Shown in pieces: positions 43,302 through 52,742 of a stretch of 64,000 nucleotides of DNA. The stretch is from assembly GCF_036226665.1 (NCBI RefSeq), contig NZ_CP109007.1, forward strand, positions 2,458,501 to 2,522,500. Reading direction: 5' to 3'. Origin of the DNA: Streptomyces sp. NBC_00691 (GTDB taxonomy: Bacteria; Actinomycetota; Actinomycetes; Streptomycetales; Streptomycetaceae). Position numbers and translations under genes: made by a program. Below the pieces are notes generated by a model. It was not told where the DNA came from. It did no database searches and was given only the letters and a program-made list of their open reading frames with translations. The first letter of the stretch is position 1. Each line of letters starts with the position of its first letter.

Positions 43302-44132
43302 TTGCGCACCACTCCGCGCGCGTCCTCGCCCCGCCGTTACCTGATGTGCCCACCCACGCACTTCACGGTGACGTACTCCATCAACCCCTGGATGGACCCC
43401 ACGAAACCGGTCGACCTGCCGCTGGCCCTCACCCAGTGGGAGGACCTGCGCGACCGCTACCTCGCCCTCGGCCACACGGTCGAGCTGCTCGTCCCCGACC
43501 CGGCGCTGCCGGACATGGTCTTCGCGGCGAACGGCGCCACCGTCGTCGACGGCCGGGTCCTCGGAGCGAGGTTCGCCCACGCGGAGCGCACGGCCGAGGC
43601 CGCGGCGCACCTGGCCTGGTTCCGGGGAAACGGCTGGGCGGCCGAGGACGTACGGGACCCCGAGCACATCAACGAGGGCGAGGGGGACTTCGCCGTCACC
43701 GCCTCCTGGATCCTCGCCGGCCGCGGCTTCCGCTCCAGCCCGCTCTCGCACGACGAGGCGCAGGAGTTCTTCGGCCGCCCGGTGATCGGCCTCGAACTGG
43801 TGGACCCGCGGTACTACCACCTGGACACGGCCCTGTCCGTGCTGGACGACGCGGGCGACGAGGTCATGTACTACCCGGACGCCTTCTCTCCTGGCAGTCG
43901 CGCGGTGCTCGCCCGGCTCTTCCCCGACGCCCTGATCGCGACGGCCGAGGACGCGGCGGCCCTCGGTCTGAACGCGGTCAGCGACGGCCGGAACGTCCTC
44001 CTCCCGCAGGCGGCGGTGGGTCTCTTCGAGCCGCTGCGGCAGCGGGGGTTCGAGCCGGTCGGCATGGACCTCGGCGAACTCCTCAAGGGCGGTGGCAGCG
44101 TGAAGTGCTGCACCCAGGAGCTGCGGTCCTAG
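43302..44132 (+). CDS. ddaH: N(G),N(G)-dimethylarginine dimethylaminohydrolase
   Basis: 276 residues, TTG start with AGGAG 6 nt upstream. Guanidino-modifying fold: RYLMCPPTHFTVTYSINPWM, MVFAANGATVVDGRVLG, INEGEGDFAVT, YYHLDTALSVL with the catalytic His, and the terminal GGGSVKCCTQELRS with the catalytic Cys. DDAH hydrolyses methylated arginine to citrulline and methylamine; related enzymes act on arginine. A TetR gene lies divergent, a shared promoter region holding an operator-like repeat. Confidence 0.88.
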   Translation: MRTTPRASSPRRYLMCPPTHFTVTYSINPWMDPTKPVDLPLALTQWEDLRDRYLALGHTVELLVPDPALPDMVFAANGATVVDGRVLGARFAHAERTAEAAAHLAWFRGNGWAAEDVRDPEHINEGEGDFAVTASWILAGRGFRSSPLSHDEAQEFFGRPVIGLELVDPRYYHLDTALSVLDDAGDEVMYYPDAFSPGSRAVLARLFPDALIATAEDAAALGLNAVSDGRNVLLPQAAVGLFEPLRQRGFEPVGMDLGELLKGGGSVKCCTQELRS

Positions 44133-44157
44133 CCGGCCGGACGGCTCCGCGAGAAAC

Positions 44158-44194
44158 GCCCCTCCCGGTCCGCGGACACACGGCCGGGAGGGGC
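44158..44194 (+). terminator. stem-loop after ddaH
   Basis: GCCCCTCCCGG (44158-44168) pairs with CCGGGAGGGGC (44184-44194), 11 bp, 15-nt loop, 25 nt after the ddaH stop. Confidence 0.75.
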
Positions 44195-44259
44195 ACCTGC
44201 TCGGGCGCTCGCGGCGGGAGGCGTGCCTCCTCCGGCGCTCGCGGCGGGCGTCCGCGGGG

Positions 44260-45258
44260 TCAGGAGCGGCCCGCGCCGTCCGCGTCCTCCGGCGGCCAGG
44301 AGTCGCCCCACTCCGCGTCGCGGGCCTTCTTGTAGAGCGGGCCGTGGCGCTTGGTGACCGTCTCGCGGGCCAGGCCGTCCGGGCCGCACAGGTCGAGCTG
44401 GACCAGACCCTTGCGGATCTGCGGCCTGCGGGTGATGCGGGAGGCCGCCGGCACCGGGGGGATCCGGGTCGCCGCCACGTAGCTGAACTTCTCGTCCTCG
44501 TACGGCAGCGAGCCGCCCTTCACCTTCCGGTGCAGCGAGGAACGGCTGACCCGGGCCGAGAAGTGGCACCAGTCCGTGCCCGGCTCGATCGGACAGGCCC
44601 CGCTGTGCGGGCAGGGCGCGGCGACCGTGAAACCGGCCTCGATCAGCAGGGTGCGGGCCGCGATGATCCGCTCGTAGCCGTCGGGGGTGCCGGGCTCGAC
44701 GATCACGACCATCCGCGCGGCACGCGCCGCCTCGGCCACGAGTGCGGCCCGGTCGGCCCCGGTCAGCTCCTTGAGCACGTACGAGACGGTGACGAGGTCC
44801 GTGTCGGCGAGCCGCAGCGCGCCGCCGATCCTGGCCGTGCGCCACTCGGCGTCCAGGGCGCCCGCGGCGAGCTCACGCCCGAGGGCGAGGGCCGGCTCGG
44901 CCCAGTCCAGGACGGTGGTGCGGGGCGGCTGCTCCTCCCAGGCCTCGGCGACGGCCCAGGCGGCCGCGCCCGTACCGCCGCCGACGTCGGTGTGGGTACG
45001 CGGCTCCCAGTCGGGCACCGCCGCGCGCAGGGCGCCGAGGGCGCTCCGTACCGCCTCGAAGGTCGCCGGCATCCGGTACGCGGCGTACGCGGCGACATCG
45101 GAGCGGTCGCGCAGCACGGGGGCGTCCGTCGGGGTGGTCCCCCGGTAGCTGGCGATCAGCCGGTCGACGGCCTGGGCGGCCTGCTTGGGCGGAAGCCCGT
45201 CGAGGAGGCCGGCGAGGGCGGCGCGCAGGGAGTCGGCGGAGGGAGCGGAGGCGTTCAC
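44260..45258 (-). CDS. Rsm22-like small-subunit rRNA methyltransferase family protein
   Basis: 332 residues, GTG start. An N-terminal helical part is followed by a Rossmann methyltransferase core (THTDVGGGTGAAAWAVAEAW, SAM loop GGGTG), TVLDWAEPALALGRELA and TDLVTVSYVLKELTGA. A cysteine cluster (APCPHSGACPIEPGTDWCHF) could hold a metal or Fe-S site, as in mitochondrial Rsm22, which acts on ribosomal small subunit. The target RNA is unknown in bacteria. Confidence 0.8.
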   Translation of the reverse strand: MNASAPSADSLRAALAGLLDGLPPKQAAQAVDRLIASYRGTTPTDAPVLRDRSDVAAYAAYRMPATFEAVRSALGALRAAVPDWEPRTHTDVGGGTGAAAWAVAEAWEEQPPRTTVLDWAEPALALGRELAAGALDAEWRTARIGGALRLADTDLVTVSYVLKELTGADRAALVAEAARAARMVVIVEPGTPDGYERIIAARTLLIEAGFTVAAPCPHSGACPIEPGTDWCHFSARVSRSSLHRKVKGGSLPYEDEKFSYVAATRIPPVPAASRITRRPQIRKGLVQLDLCGPDGLARETVTKRHGPLYKKARDAEWGDSWPPEDADGAGRS

Positions 45259-45381
45259 CGAGACAGTCTAGGCGGCAGGACCGGTGGCCTCGGCGGGCCA
45301 CGCGCCTCCCGTACGGCACCGCGGGGCGCGGCACGGGAAGCCCGGAGGGCGGCACCTCGCGGTAGGCCGGGCGCCTTCGGG

Positions 45382-45849
45382 TCAGCCCGGCAGCGGGTCC
45401 CGGGAGTGGACCGTCCGCCAGGCGTCGATGGACCGGTCCCACTGCTCACCCGTGAGTTCGGTCAGGGAGGCCGGGAAGAGGCCGTCCTCCTCCTTGGCGA
45501 TGTGCGCGTGGAGCTCGTCGACGGCGCGGACGAAGGCCGCGCGCTCCTCGGCCGAGTCGAGGTCGAGTCCGTCCAGGAAGGCGGCGAGCTCCCGGTGCTC
45601 CAGGGCGAGGGCGTCGACGTAGGCCGTGTACTCCTCGTTCTCCCGCATGACCGCGAACAGCCCCCGCTCCTCCCCCGCCCAGTGGGCCCGGAGTTCGACG
45701 GCCATCCGCGCGGCCAGGGTCCGCGCGCGGTCCCGGTCGCCGCCGTCGAGCGCGCGCACGGCGTCCCCGGCGAGGTCGGTGACCGACTCGTGCTCGGCGA
45801 TGAACTCCTTGATCAGCGGGATCTCGCGGCACCCGCAGTAGTGGCACAT
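45382..45849 (-). CDS. hemerythrin HHE-domain protein
   Basis: 155 residues from ATG 45849 with GGGAGG upstream. Helices carry the diiron ligands: FIAEHESVTDLAGDAVRALD, ELRAHWAGEERGLFAVMREN, LEHRELAAFLDG and ELHAHIAKEEDGLFPASLTE. The N-terminus MCHYCGCREI adds three cysteines ahead of the bundle. Hemerythrin-like proteins bind O2, NO or sense redox/iron. It stands alone. Confidence 0.85.
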   Translation of the reverse strand: MCHYCGCREIPLIKEFIAEHESVTDLAGDAVRALDGGDRDRARTLAARMAVELRAHWAGEERGLFAVMRENEEYTAYVDALALEHRELAAFLDGLDLDSAEERAAFVRAVDELHAHIAKEEDGLFPASLTELTGEQWDRSIDAWRTVHSRDPLPG

Positions 45850-45922
45850 CCCCGGCCCTCCCGTCCGTCCGGGAGATCGTGACACCGCCGGGCGCGGAAC
45901 GACCGGCGGCGCACCGGCGGAG

Positions 45923-47212
45923 CTAGACCCCGGGGGCGGCCTTGGCCTTCTGCCACGGGCGGCACAGGCCCAGGAAGCAGGCCAGGGCCAGGACGGCGCA
46001 GGTCAGCTGGACGACCGCCATCGGGACGGCGGTGTGCTCACCGGCGATGCCGACGAGCGGGGAGGCGACGGCGCCGACGAGGAACGACGTGGTGCCGAGC
46101 AGCGCGGACGCGGAGCCGGCGGCGTGCGGGGTGCGCATCAGGGCCTGGGCGTTGGTGTTGGGCATGGCGAGGCCCATCGCGGACATCAGGACGAAGAGTC
46201 CGGCCGCGACCGGTACGAGCCCGACCTTCCCGAAGACGCCGCTGGTCATGAGGAGCAGCGCGAGGGAGGAGACGAGGATGGTCCCGAGGCCCCACCCGAG
46301 CGCCTTGTCGAGGCTGACGCGGCCGATGAGCAGCTTGCCGTTGATCTGGCCGACGGCGACGAGGCCGATCGAGTTGAGGCCGAAGAGCAGGCTGAAGGTC
46401 TGCGGCGAGGCCCCGTAGATCTCCTGGACGACGAACGGCGAGGCGGAGATGTACGCGAAGAGGGCGGCGAAGGCGAGGCCGCCGGTCAGCATGTACCCGG
46501 TGAAGACGCGGTCGGTGAGCAGCCCCTTCATGGTGCGCAGGGCCTGGCCGACCCCGCCCTCGTGCCGACGCTCGGGCGGCAGCGTCTCGGCGAGGAAGCG
46601 CCAGACGACGAGGGTGAGGAGGATGCCGATGACGGTGAGGACGTAGAAGACGCCCCGCCAGTCGGTGATCCGCAGGATCTGGCCGCCGATGAGCGGCGCG
46701 ATGATCGGGGCGACGCCGGAGATCAGCATCAGGGTGGAGAAGAACCGGGCCATCTCCACGCCGTCGTACAGGTCGCGGACGACCGCGCGGGCGATGACGA
46801 TGCCGGCGGCGCCGGCGAGGCCCTGGAGCAGCCGGAAGCCGATGAGCAGCTCGGCGGTGGGGGCGAGGGCGCAGACGGCGGTGGCGAGGACGTACACGAT
46901 CATGCCGATGAGCAGCGGGCGGCGGCGGCCCCACTTGTCGCTCATGGGGCCGACGACGAGCTGGCCGAGGGCCATGCCGGCGAGGCAGGCGGTGAGGGTG
47001 AGCTGGACGGTGGCGGCGGGGGCGTGGAGCGCGCCGGTGACCTCGGGCAGGGCCGGGAGGTACATGTCCATGGAGAGCGGGGGCAGCGCGGTGAGCCCGC
47101 CGAGGACGAGGGTGACGAGCAGCCCGGTGCGCCGGGCGGTCGCGTTGCCTGTCGACGCGGGGGCTCTTTCGGTTATGTGCCCTTGTGTTGTTTTCTGGCC
47201 GCTCTCCGGCAT
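45923..47212 (-). CDS. Bcr/CflA-family drug-resistance MFS transporter
   Basis: 429 residues with twelve segments. The start ATG 47212 is favoured over 47224 because GGAG then sits 6 nt before it. Bcr/CflA signature: PLSMDMYLPALPEVTGALHA in TM1, the motif A GQLVVGPMSDKWGRRRPLLI and GLAGAAGIVIARAVVRDLYD. Members expel bicyclomycin, chloramphenicol or sulfonamides; the substrate here is not known. Confidence 0.88.
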   Translation of the reverse strand: MPESGQKTTQGHITERAPASTGNATARRTGLLVTLVLGGLTALPPLSMDMYLPALPEVTGALHAPAATVQLTLTACLAGMALGQLVVGPMSDKWGRRRPLLIGMIVYVLATAVCALAPTAELLIGFRLLQGLAGAAGIVIARAVVRDLYDGVEMARFFSTLMLISGVAPIIAPLIGGQILRITDWRGVFYVLTVIGILLTLVVWRFLAETLPPERRHEGGVGQALRTMKGLLTDRVFTGYMLTGGLAFAALFAYISASPFVVQEIYGASPQTFSLLFGLNSIGLVAVGQINGKLLIGRVSLDKALGWGLGTILVSSLALLLMTSGVFGKVGLVPVAAGLFVLMSAMGLAMPNTNAQALMRTPHAAGSASALLGTTSFLVGAVASPLVGIAGEHTAVPMAVVQLTCAVLALACFLGLCRPWQKAKAAPGV

Positions 47213-47313
47213 CGACCGCTCCATTTCGTTGAATTCTTGCCTATGCTCTCAGCTCGACCGGCATGGTCGAGACCTCTGCGGGACCAGTGGGACAGATGGG
47301 GATGGGTGGGGAC

Positions 47314-48318
47314 ATGGGTGAGACGGTGCGCTGGGGAATCCTGGCGACGGGCGGCATAGCGGAGCGGTTCACCACGGACCTGCTCACGCTCGACGGCGCG
47401 GAGGTCGTCGCGGTGGCGTCCCGCACGGAGGCGTCCGCGAAGGCCTTCGCGGACCGGTTCGGCATCCCGCGCGCGTACGGCGAGTGGGCCGGGCTGTTCG
47501 CCGACGCGGACGTCGACGTGGTGTACGTGGCGACCCCGCACCACGCGCACCGGGAGGCGGCCGGTCGCGCCCTGGAGGCGGGCAAGGCGGTGCTCTGCGA
47601 AAAGGCTCTCACGCTCAACGCCCGCGAGGCAGAGGAACTCGTCACCCTGTCCCGGGACCGTGGCCTCTTCCTGATGGAGGCCATGTGGATGTACTGCAAT
47701 CCGCTGATCCGGCGCCTCACGGAACTGGTCCGCGGCGGGGCGATCGGCGAGATCCGGACCGTACAGGCGGACTTCGGGCTCGCGGGTCCGTTCCCGGCGG
47801 ACCACCGGCTGCGGGACCCCGCGGTGGGCGGCGGGGCGCTGCTCGACCTCGGCGTGTACCCGGTGTCGTTCGCGCAGCTGCTCCTCGGTGAGCCGGACAC
47901 GGTCCAGGCGCACGCGCTGCTCTCCCCGGAGGGCGTCGACCTGAACACCGGCATGCTGCTCGGCTGGTCGGACTCCGGGGCCTCGGCACTCCTGTCCTGC
48001 TCGCTCGACGCGGACACCCCGCTGACCGCCTCGGTGACGGGCTCGCTGGGCCGGATCGACCTCCCGCGCGGGTTCTTCTTCCCGGAACGCTTCACCCTGC
48101 ACCGCAACGGCCACGAGCCGGAGGAGTTCACGTCGTCGGACGACCCCCACCCCCTCCGGCACGAGGCCGCCGAGGTCATGCGCTGCCTGCGGGCGGGCGA
48201 GACGGAGTCCCCGCTCGTCCCCCTCGGCGGCTCGCTCGCGGTGATGCGGACACTCGACGCGGTACGGGACCGCATCGGCGTCCGCTACCCCCAGGAAGCG
48301 GCGGTCGCCCGGGCCTGA
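47314..48318 (+). CDS. Gfo/Idh/MocA-family NAD(P)-dependent oxidoreductase
   Basis: 334 residues from ATG 47314; upstream in-frame ATGs (47263, 47296, 47302) are less likely because the Rossmann strand [20 protein letters not shown] starts at once. Further blocks: [40 protein letters not shown] with the conserved EK(P) motif as EKA, and [20 protein letters not shown]. The family oxidises sugars or inositols; substrate unknown. Divergent from the Bcr/CflA transporter, gap ~100 bp. Confidence 0.85.
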   Translation: MGETVRWGILATGGIAERFTTDLLTLDGAEVVAVASRTEASAKAFADRFGIPRAYGEWAGLFADADVDVVYVATPHHAHREAAGRALEAGKAVLCEKALTLNAREAEELVTLSRDRGLFLMEAMWMYCNPLIRRLTELVRGGAIGEIRTVQADFGLAGPFPADHRLRDPAVGGGALLDLGVYPVSFAQLLLGEPDTVQAHALLSPEGVDLNTGMLLGWSDSGASALLSCSLDADTPLTASVTGSLGRIDLPRGFFFPERFTLHRNGHEPEEFTSSDDPHPLRHEAAEVMRCLRAGETESPLVPLGGSLAVMRTLDAVRDRIGVRYPQEAAVARA

Positions 48319-48349
48319 GGCCCGGGTCACGCCGTACCGAGGCCGGGGT

Positions 48350-49990
48350 TCACGCGGGCTTGAGGCCCGGGTCGCCCGCCTCCGTGACGAAGGAGCCGGC
48401 CGTGGCGACGGGAGCGCCCGGGGTCGTCACGTACGGCACCGTACGGAAGTCGGCCCGGGCGGACTCCTCACCGAGCGCGACCGTCACATAGCCGCGCCGC
48501 CCGTTGAAGAACCGCAGGTGCGGGTTGGCCTGCATGAGCTTGTCGTAGTTCGACGGACGGTCGGCGCCGTCCTTGCCGCTGCTGATCGAGGTGGCGACGA
48601 TCTCGGTGCCGACGGTCCGCGAGGCCGGATCGCGGAAGTCGGCCTTGATGTCGAGTCCGTAGCCGACGTGGACGTCCCCGGTGAGCACCATCAGGTTCTC
48701 CACCCCGGCGGTCGCCGCCCCCGCGAGGATCCGCTGCCGGGACGCCGGGTAGCCGTCCCAGGAGTCCATGGAGAGCTTGAAGTCGGCGGTGGCACGGTCG
48801 CGGCGCTCGGCGAGGACGACCTGCTGCGGCAGGACGTTCCAGCGGGAGCGGGAGCAGCGCCAGCCGTCGAGCAGCCACCGCTCCTGCGTGGCGCCGGTCA
48901 TCGTCCGCGCCGGGTTCTCGGACTCCGGTCCCGGGACCTGCCAGCCGTCGCCGTACGCCTGGTCGGAGCGGTACTGGCGGGTGTCGAGGATGTCGAACTG
49001 GGCGAGCCGGCCGAAGCGCAGCCGGCGGTAGAGCCGCATGTCGGCCCCCTGGGGCCGCTGGGGCGTGCGGAGCGGCTGGTGCTCCCAGTAGGCGCGGTAG
49101 GCGGCGGCGCGGCGGAGCAGGAACTCCTCCGGCGGGACGTCGTTCTCGGGTGTGCCGCCCGCGTAGTTGTTCTCGGTCTCGTGGTCGTCCCAGGTGACGA
49201 CGAAGGGGTGGGCGGCGTGGGCGGCTCGCAGGTCGGGGTCCGACTTGTAGAGCCCGTACCGGAGCCGGTAGTCGTCCAGGGTGAGCGTCTCGCGGTTGAA
49301 GACGGCCGGAAGGGTCCGGTCCGTGTAGGCGCGGGCGCCGCCGGTGGCGTTGACGGCGTACTCGTAGAGGTAGTCGCCGAGGTGGAAGACGACGTCGACG
49401 TCCTCCTGCGCGAGGTGGCGGTAGGCCGTGAAGTACCCGTCGTGGTACGCCTGGCAGGAGACGGCGGCCAGCTTCAGACCGGCGTTGCGGGCCCAGGGTG
49501 CGGGCGCTGTCCTCGTACGGCCGACGGGGCTGGTCCAGGCGCCGACGCGGAAGCGGTAGAAGAACTCCCGGTCGGCGTCGAGGTGCTCGACCTCGACGTG
49601 CACCGTGTGCGAGAACTCCGGGTGCGCGGTGGCCCGGCCGCGGCGGACGGTCCGGGTGAAGCGCTCGTCCCGGGCGAGTTCCCAGTGGACGGACACCCGC
49701 TCGGCGGGCAGTCCGCCGCCGGGCTCGAAGGGGCGGGGCGCGAGCCGGGTCCAGAGCAGGACCGAGCCGGGCAGCGGGTCGCCGGACGCCACGCCGAGGG
49801 TGAACGGGTCCTCCGCCATACGGCGCCCGTCGAACTCCGCCGCGGCCGCGGAACCGGCGGCCGGCAGCTGGGTGGCGAAGGCGAGCGCGGCGGCGGCCCC
49901 GGTGACGGTGAGAAACCGGCGGCGTCCCAAGTGGCGTGCGGCGGCGCGGAGTTCCTCGGAATGCTCGTGAACGTCGTGTACGCGGTTCAT
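48350..49990 (-). CDS. phoD: alkaline phosphatase D (PhoD), Tat-exported
   Basis: 546 residues from ATG 49990, with GGGGAGGGG upstream. The twin-arginine signal is [18 protein letters not shown]. The N-terminal PhoD_N domain ([20 protein letters not shown]) is followed by the metallophosphoesterase core: [47 protein letters not shown] and [18 protein letters not shown]. PhoD enzymes are Ca/Fe-dependent phosphodiesterases/phosphatases that release phosphate from teichoic acids or DNA outside the cell. Streptomyces phoD is often PhoP-regulated, but I saw no convincing PHO box here. Confidence 0.93.
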   Translation of the reverse strand: MNRVHDVHEHSEELRAAARHLGRRRFLTVTGAAAALAFATQLPAAGSAAAAEFDGRRMAEDPFTLGVASGDPLPGSVLLWTRLAPRPFEPGGGLPAERVSVHWELARDERFTRTVRRGRATAHPEFSHTVHVEVEHLDADREFFYRFRVGAWTSPVGRTRTAPAPWARNAGLKLAAVSCQAYHDGYFTAYRHLAQEDVDVVFHLGDYLYEYAVNATGGARAYTDRTLPAVFNRETLTLDDYRLRYGLYKSDPDLRAAHAAHPFVVTWDDHETENNYAGGTPENDVPPEEFLLRRAAAYRAYWEHQPLRTPQRPQGADMRLYRRLRFGRLAQFDILDTRQYRSDQAYGDGWQVPGPESENPARTMTGATQERWLLDGWRCSRSRWNVLPQQVVLAERRDRATADFKLSMDSWDGYPASRQRILAGAATAGVENLMVLTGDVHVGYGLDIKADFRDPASRTVGTEIVATSISSGKDGADRPSNYDKLMQANPHLRFFNGRRGYVTVALGEESARADFRTVPYVTTPGAPVATAGSFVTEAGDPGLKPA

Positions 49991-50125
49991 GTGCCCCTCC
50001 CCAGACGGATGCTGTCCGTCCGCCATTCGAGGGGGGCGGGACGACCTCACGTTGTCGGGTACAGAACATCCACGTGTCGGGACGATGAGTTCATGGGGCA
50101 CGCGTCTCGCGTACGCTGCGCGCCC

Positions 50126-50869
50126 ATGAGCATCGCAGTGGTGACGGGAGCGGGATCGGGCATCGGCCGGAGTGTGGCCCTCGCCCTGGCGGCGGCAGGC
50201 TGGTCGGTGGCCCTGGCGGGGCGCCGGGCCGGCGCCCTGGAGGAGACGGCGGCGGCCTCACCGGCCGGGGACTTCCTGGTCGTCCCCACGGACGTCACCT
50301 CGGCGGACGAGGTGGCGGCCCTCTTCACGGCGGTACGCGACCGCTACGGCCGCGTCGACCTGCTCTTCAACAACGCCGGTACGTTCGCGGGCGGCGGCGT
50401 CCCCGTCGAGGACCTGGACCCGGACACCTGGCGCGCGGTCGTCGACGTCAACCTGACGGGCGCGTTCCTGTGCGCCCAGGCGGCCTTCCGGACCATGAAG
50501 GAGCAGTCCCCGCAGGGCGGCCGGATCATCAACAACGGCTCGATCTCGGCCCACGTACCGCGCCCGCACTCGATCGCCTACACGGCGACGAAGCACGCGA
50601 TGACGGGCCTGACGAAGTCCCTGTCGCTCGACGGACGCCCGTACCGGATCGCCTGCGGTCAGCTCGACATCGGCAACGCGGCGACGGAGATGACGGCCCG
50701 CATGCAGACCGGCATCCTCCAGGCCAACGGCGAACTGGCGGCGGAACCGGTGATGGACGCGGCGGACGTGGCGGCGACGGTCGTGCACATGGCGGCCCTG
50801 CCGCTGGAGGCGAACGTGCAGTTCGCGACGGTCATGGCGACGGCGATGCCGTACGTCGGACGGGGCTGA
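50126..50869 (+). CDS. short-chain dehydrogenase/reductase (SDR)
   Basis: 247 residues. Classical [23 protein letters not shown] (TGxxxGxG), [13 protein letters not shown] (NNAG), [20 protein letters not shown] and the catalytic Y-x3-K ([20 protein letters not shown]). Basic residue after strand 2 (AGRRAGAL) suggests NADPH. Substrate unknown. A TACGCT hexamer sits about 9 nt before the ATG and no Shine-Dalgarno is present, so leaderless translation is plausible. Divergent from phoD. Confidence 0.88.
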   Translation: MSIAVVTGAGSGIGRSVALALAAAGWSVALAGRRAGALEETAAASPAGDFLVVPTDVTSADEVAALFTAVRDRYGRVDLLFNNAGTFAGGGVPVEDLDPDTWRAVVDVNLTGAFLCAQAAFRTMKEQSPQGGRIINNGSISAHVPRPHSIAYTATKHAMTGLTKSLSLDGRPYRIACGQLDIGNAATEMTARMQTGILQANGELAAEPVMDAADVAATVVHMAALPLEANVQFATVMATAMPYVGRG

Positions 50870-50911
50870 CCCCGCCCGACGCACGGCCGGACGCCGGGGC
50901 GGCGGGCGGTG

Positions 50912-51235
50912 TCAGGCCTGTCCGGTCTCGAACCGGGCGACCTTGCCGCCCTCCACGGTGAAGCGCCACCGGGTCTTCATCTCGCCCCAGGTGTCGTTCC
51001 GGAACCGCGCGACGAGATCGAGCCCGCCGCCCTTCTCCGACTCGATCTCCATGTGCCCGCGCGAGGAGAAGATCTCCCGCTCGGTCCACTCCCCGAGGTC
51101 CCGCTCGGACCCGTCGTCGGACATGGTCGCACCGGAGGCCAGAGCCTCCCGGAAAGCCGTCTGGTCATTGGCGTTGAGGGCCGCGACGAACGCGCGCACG
51201 GCCGGCTCGGTGAGCCGCTCCACGGGAATGGTCAT
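50912..51235 (-). CDS. NTF2/SnoaL-like small protein
   Basis: 107 residues: VRAFVAALNANDQTAFREAL at the start, EREIFSSRGHMEIESEKGGG and the closing strand TRWRFTVEGGKVARFETGQA. This is the cone-shaped NTF2-like fold seen in SnoaL cyclases and many small stress proteins. No catalytic residues are assignable. Confidence 0.7.
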   Translation of the reverse strand: MTIPVERLTEPAVRAFVAALNANDQTAFREALASGATMSDDGSERDLGEWTEREIFSSRGHMEIESEKGGGLDLVARFRNDTWGEMKTRWRFTVEGGKVARFETGQA

Positions 51236-51497
51236 GCCCTAGCCGTACACCGCGCAGGGCCCCGGGCGCGTGTCGCACGCCGAAGGGACCCGCCAGGCTG
51301 CCCCGGATGACCGACACCGGCGCGGACGAGCGCGGCGTCAGGACCAGTCTGCTCCACGGCGCGCGGAACCTGCCCCTCCCTGACGACTTCTCAGCGCCAC
51401 ACAGCCTATGACCTGCGTGTTCGCTGGCATCGTGCAGGGCCGTACGGGCACTGTCCGGCATGACCACCGCACGCACCCACGCAACCCAGGAGGAGCG

Positions 51498-51944
51498 ATG
51501 CCGAACGCCGGCAAGGTCGTCAAGCTGTACGCGAAGGGGGCCCCGGTCGGGGTCCAGGACGGAGCCGTGGTCGGCTTCCTCGCCGACCCGACCCGCGCCG
51601 GGGAGTGGCTGATCACCCGGGCCGACGGGGGCTTCCGGCTCACCGCCAAGGGGACGGAGGAGACCATCGCCTCGGAGGGCACCGAGCGCGCGCCCGTCGT
51701 CGCGGGCCCCGACGACTCCCCCGCCTCCGTCTGGCGCTTCCAGCACGTCGACGGCGACGGCGACACCGTCACGCTCACCACGATCACCTCGCTCGCCGAC
51801 CTCCGGGACGGCACGTACGTGATCGACCAGAACGGTCTGGTCCTCGGCCGCGACCTGTTCGAGGACCGCACCCTGCTCCCGAAGCGCATCTTCGTCCGCA
51901 CGGACGACCGGGACCCGCAGTGGAGGATCGAGGTCATCGCCTGA
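51498..51944 (+). CDS. beta-trefoil I66-like protease-inhibitor family protein
   Basis: 148 residues from ATG 51498 with AGGAGG 4-9 nt upstream. No signal peptide. The sequence is strand-rich (KVVKLYAKGAPVGVQDGAVV; SVWRFQHVDGDGDTVTLTTI) and ends GLVLGRDLFEDRTLLPKRIF, which is typical of the bacterial I66 serine-protease-inhibitor-like (mycocypin-like) trefoils as I recall them. It may inhibit a protease or bind sugar. Confidence in the fold is moderate; function unproven. Confidence 0.55.
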   Translation: MPNAGKVVKLYAKGAPVGVQDGAVVGFLADPTRAGEWLITRADGGFRLTAKGTEETIASEGTERAPVVAGPDDSPASVWRFQHVDGDGDTVTLTTITSLADLRDGTYVIDQNGLVLGRDLFEDRTLLPKRIFVRTDDRDPQWRIEVIA

Positions 51945-51959
51945 GGCGACCACCCACGC

Positions 51960-52006
51960 GGCAGGCCGGGCTCCGCCCGGAGGTCCCGGAGAGGGCCCGG
52001 CCTGCC
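51960..52006. terminator. stem-loop between convergent I66-like gene and response regulator
   Basis: GGCAGGCCGGGC (51960-51971) pairs with GCCCGGCCTGCC (51995-52006), 12 bp perfect, 23-nt loop. It lies 15 nt after one stop and 10 nt after the other, so it can serve both genes. Confidence 0.75.
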
Positions 52007-52016
52007 GGTCAGCCGG

Positions 52017-52742
52017 TCAGCCGGTGAAGCCCGGCACCACCAGGCCGGACTCGTACGCGATGACCACCGCGTGGGTCCGGTTCTGCGCACCGAGCTTGGT
52101 CAGGACGTTCCCGACGTGCGTCTTGACCGTCTCCGGGCTCACGGTGAGGGACTCCGCGATCTCCGGGTTGGACAGACCGGTGGCCATCAGCCGCAGCACC
52201 TCCTCCTCACGGCCCGTCAGGGCCGCCTTCGGCAGCGCCTCCGTGGAGTCCAGCGGACGCACGGCGACCATCCGGCGCAGGGCCGCGGGGAAGAGGATCG
52301 CCTCGCCCGCCGCGACCACCCGTACGGCCTCCGCGATCTGCCGGACCGGAAGCCGCTTGAGCACGAATCCGCTGGCACCGGCGCTCAGCGCGGCGGTGAC
52401 GTGGTCGTCGTTCTCGAAGGTGGTGATCACGACGACCTTCGGCCGCACCGGGGAGGGGGGCCCGTCCCCCGGCCGCGCGGACCCCGCCCGCTCGTCCGGA
52501 TCGGCGAGGAGCCGGCGGGTCGCCTCGATCCCGTCGCGGCGGGGCATCCGTACGTCCATCAGGACCACGTCCGGCCGCAGCAGCCGCGCCCGCTCGACCG
52601 CCTCGACGCCGTCGGCGGCCTCCCCGACCACCTCGATCCCCGGCTGTGCGGCGAGCAGGGTACGCAGTCCGGTGCGGGTCACCTCGTCGTCGTCGGCGAT
52701 CAGCAGCGTCGTGACGGTCTCGGCGGTGTCGGGGCCGGTCAT
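52017..52742 (-). CDS. NarL/FixJ-family response regulator
   Basis: 241 residues. The receiver has LLIADDDEVTRTGLRTLLAA and VVLMDVRMPRRDGIEATRRL with the phosphoacceptor Asp in MDV; a ~15-residue Gly/Pro insertion (GSARPGDGPPSPVR) interrupts it before VVVITTFENDDHV. The LuxR-type HTH is LTGREEEVLRLMATGLSNPE then VSPETVKTHVGNVLTKLGAQ. ATG 52742 overlaps the kinase stop by 4 nt, so the pair is co-translated. Confidence 0.93.
   Translation of the reverse strand: MTGPDTAETVTTLLIADDDEVTRTGLRTLLAAQPGIEVVGEAADGVEAVERARLLRPDVVLMDVRMPRRDGIEATRRLLADPDERAGSARPGDGPPSPVRPKVVVITTFENDDHVTAALSAGASGFVLKRLPVRQIAEAVRVVAAGEAILFPAALRRMVAVRPLDSTEALPKAALTGREEEVLRLMATGLSNPEIAESLTVSPETVKTHVGNVLTKLGAQNRTHAVVIAYESGLVVPGFTG

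Noticed and set aside
49991..50125. PHO box upstream of phoD
   Set aside because: I looked for GTTCACC-type direct repeats and found only weak single matches.
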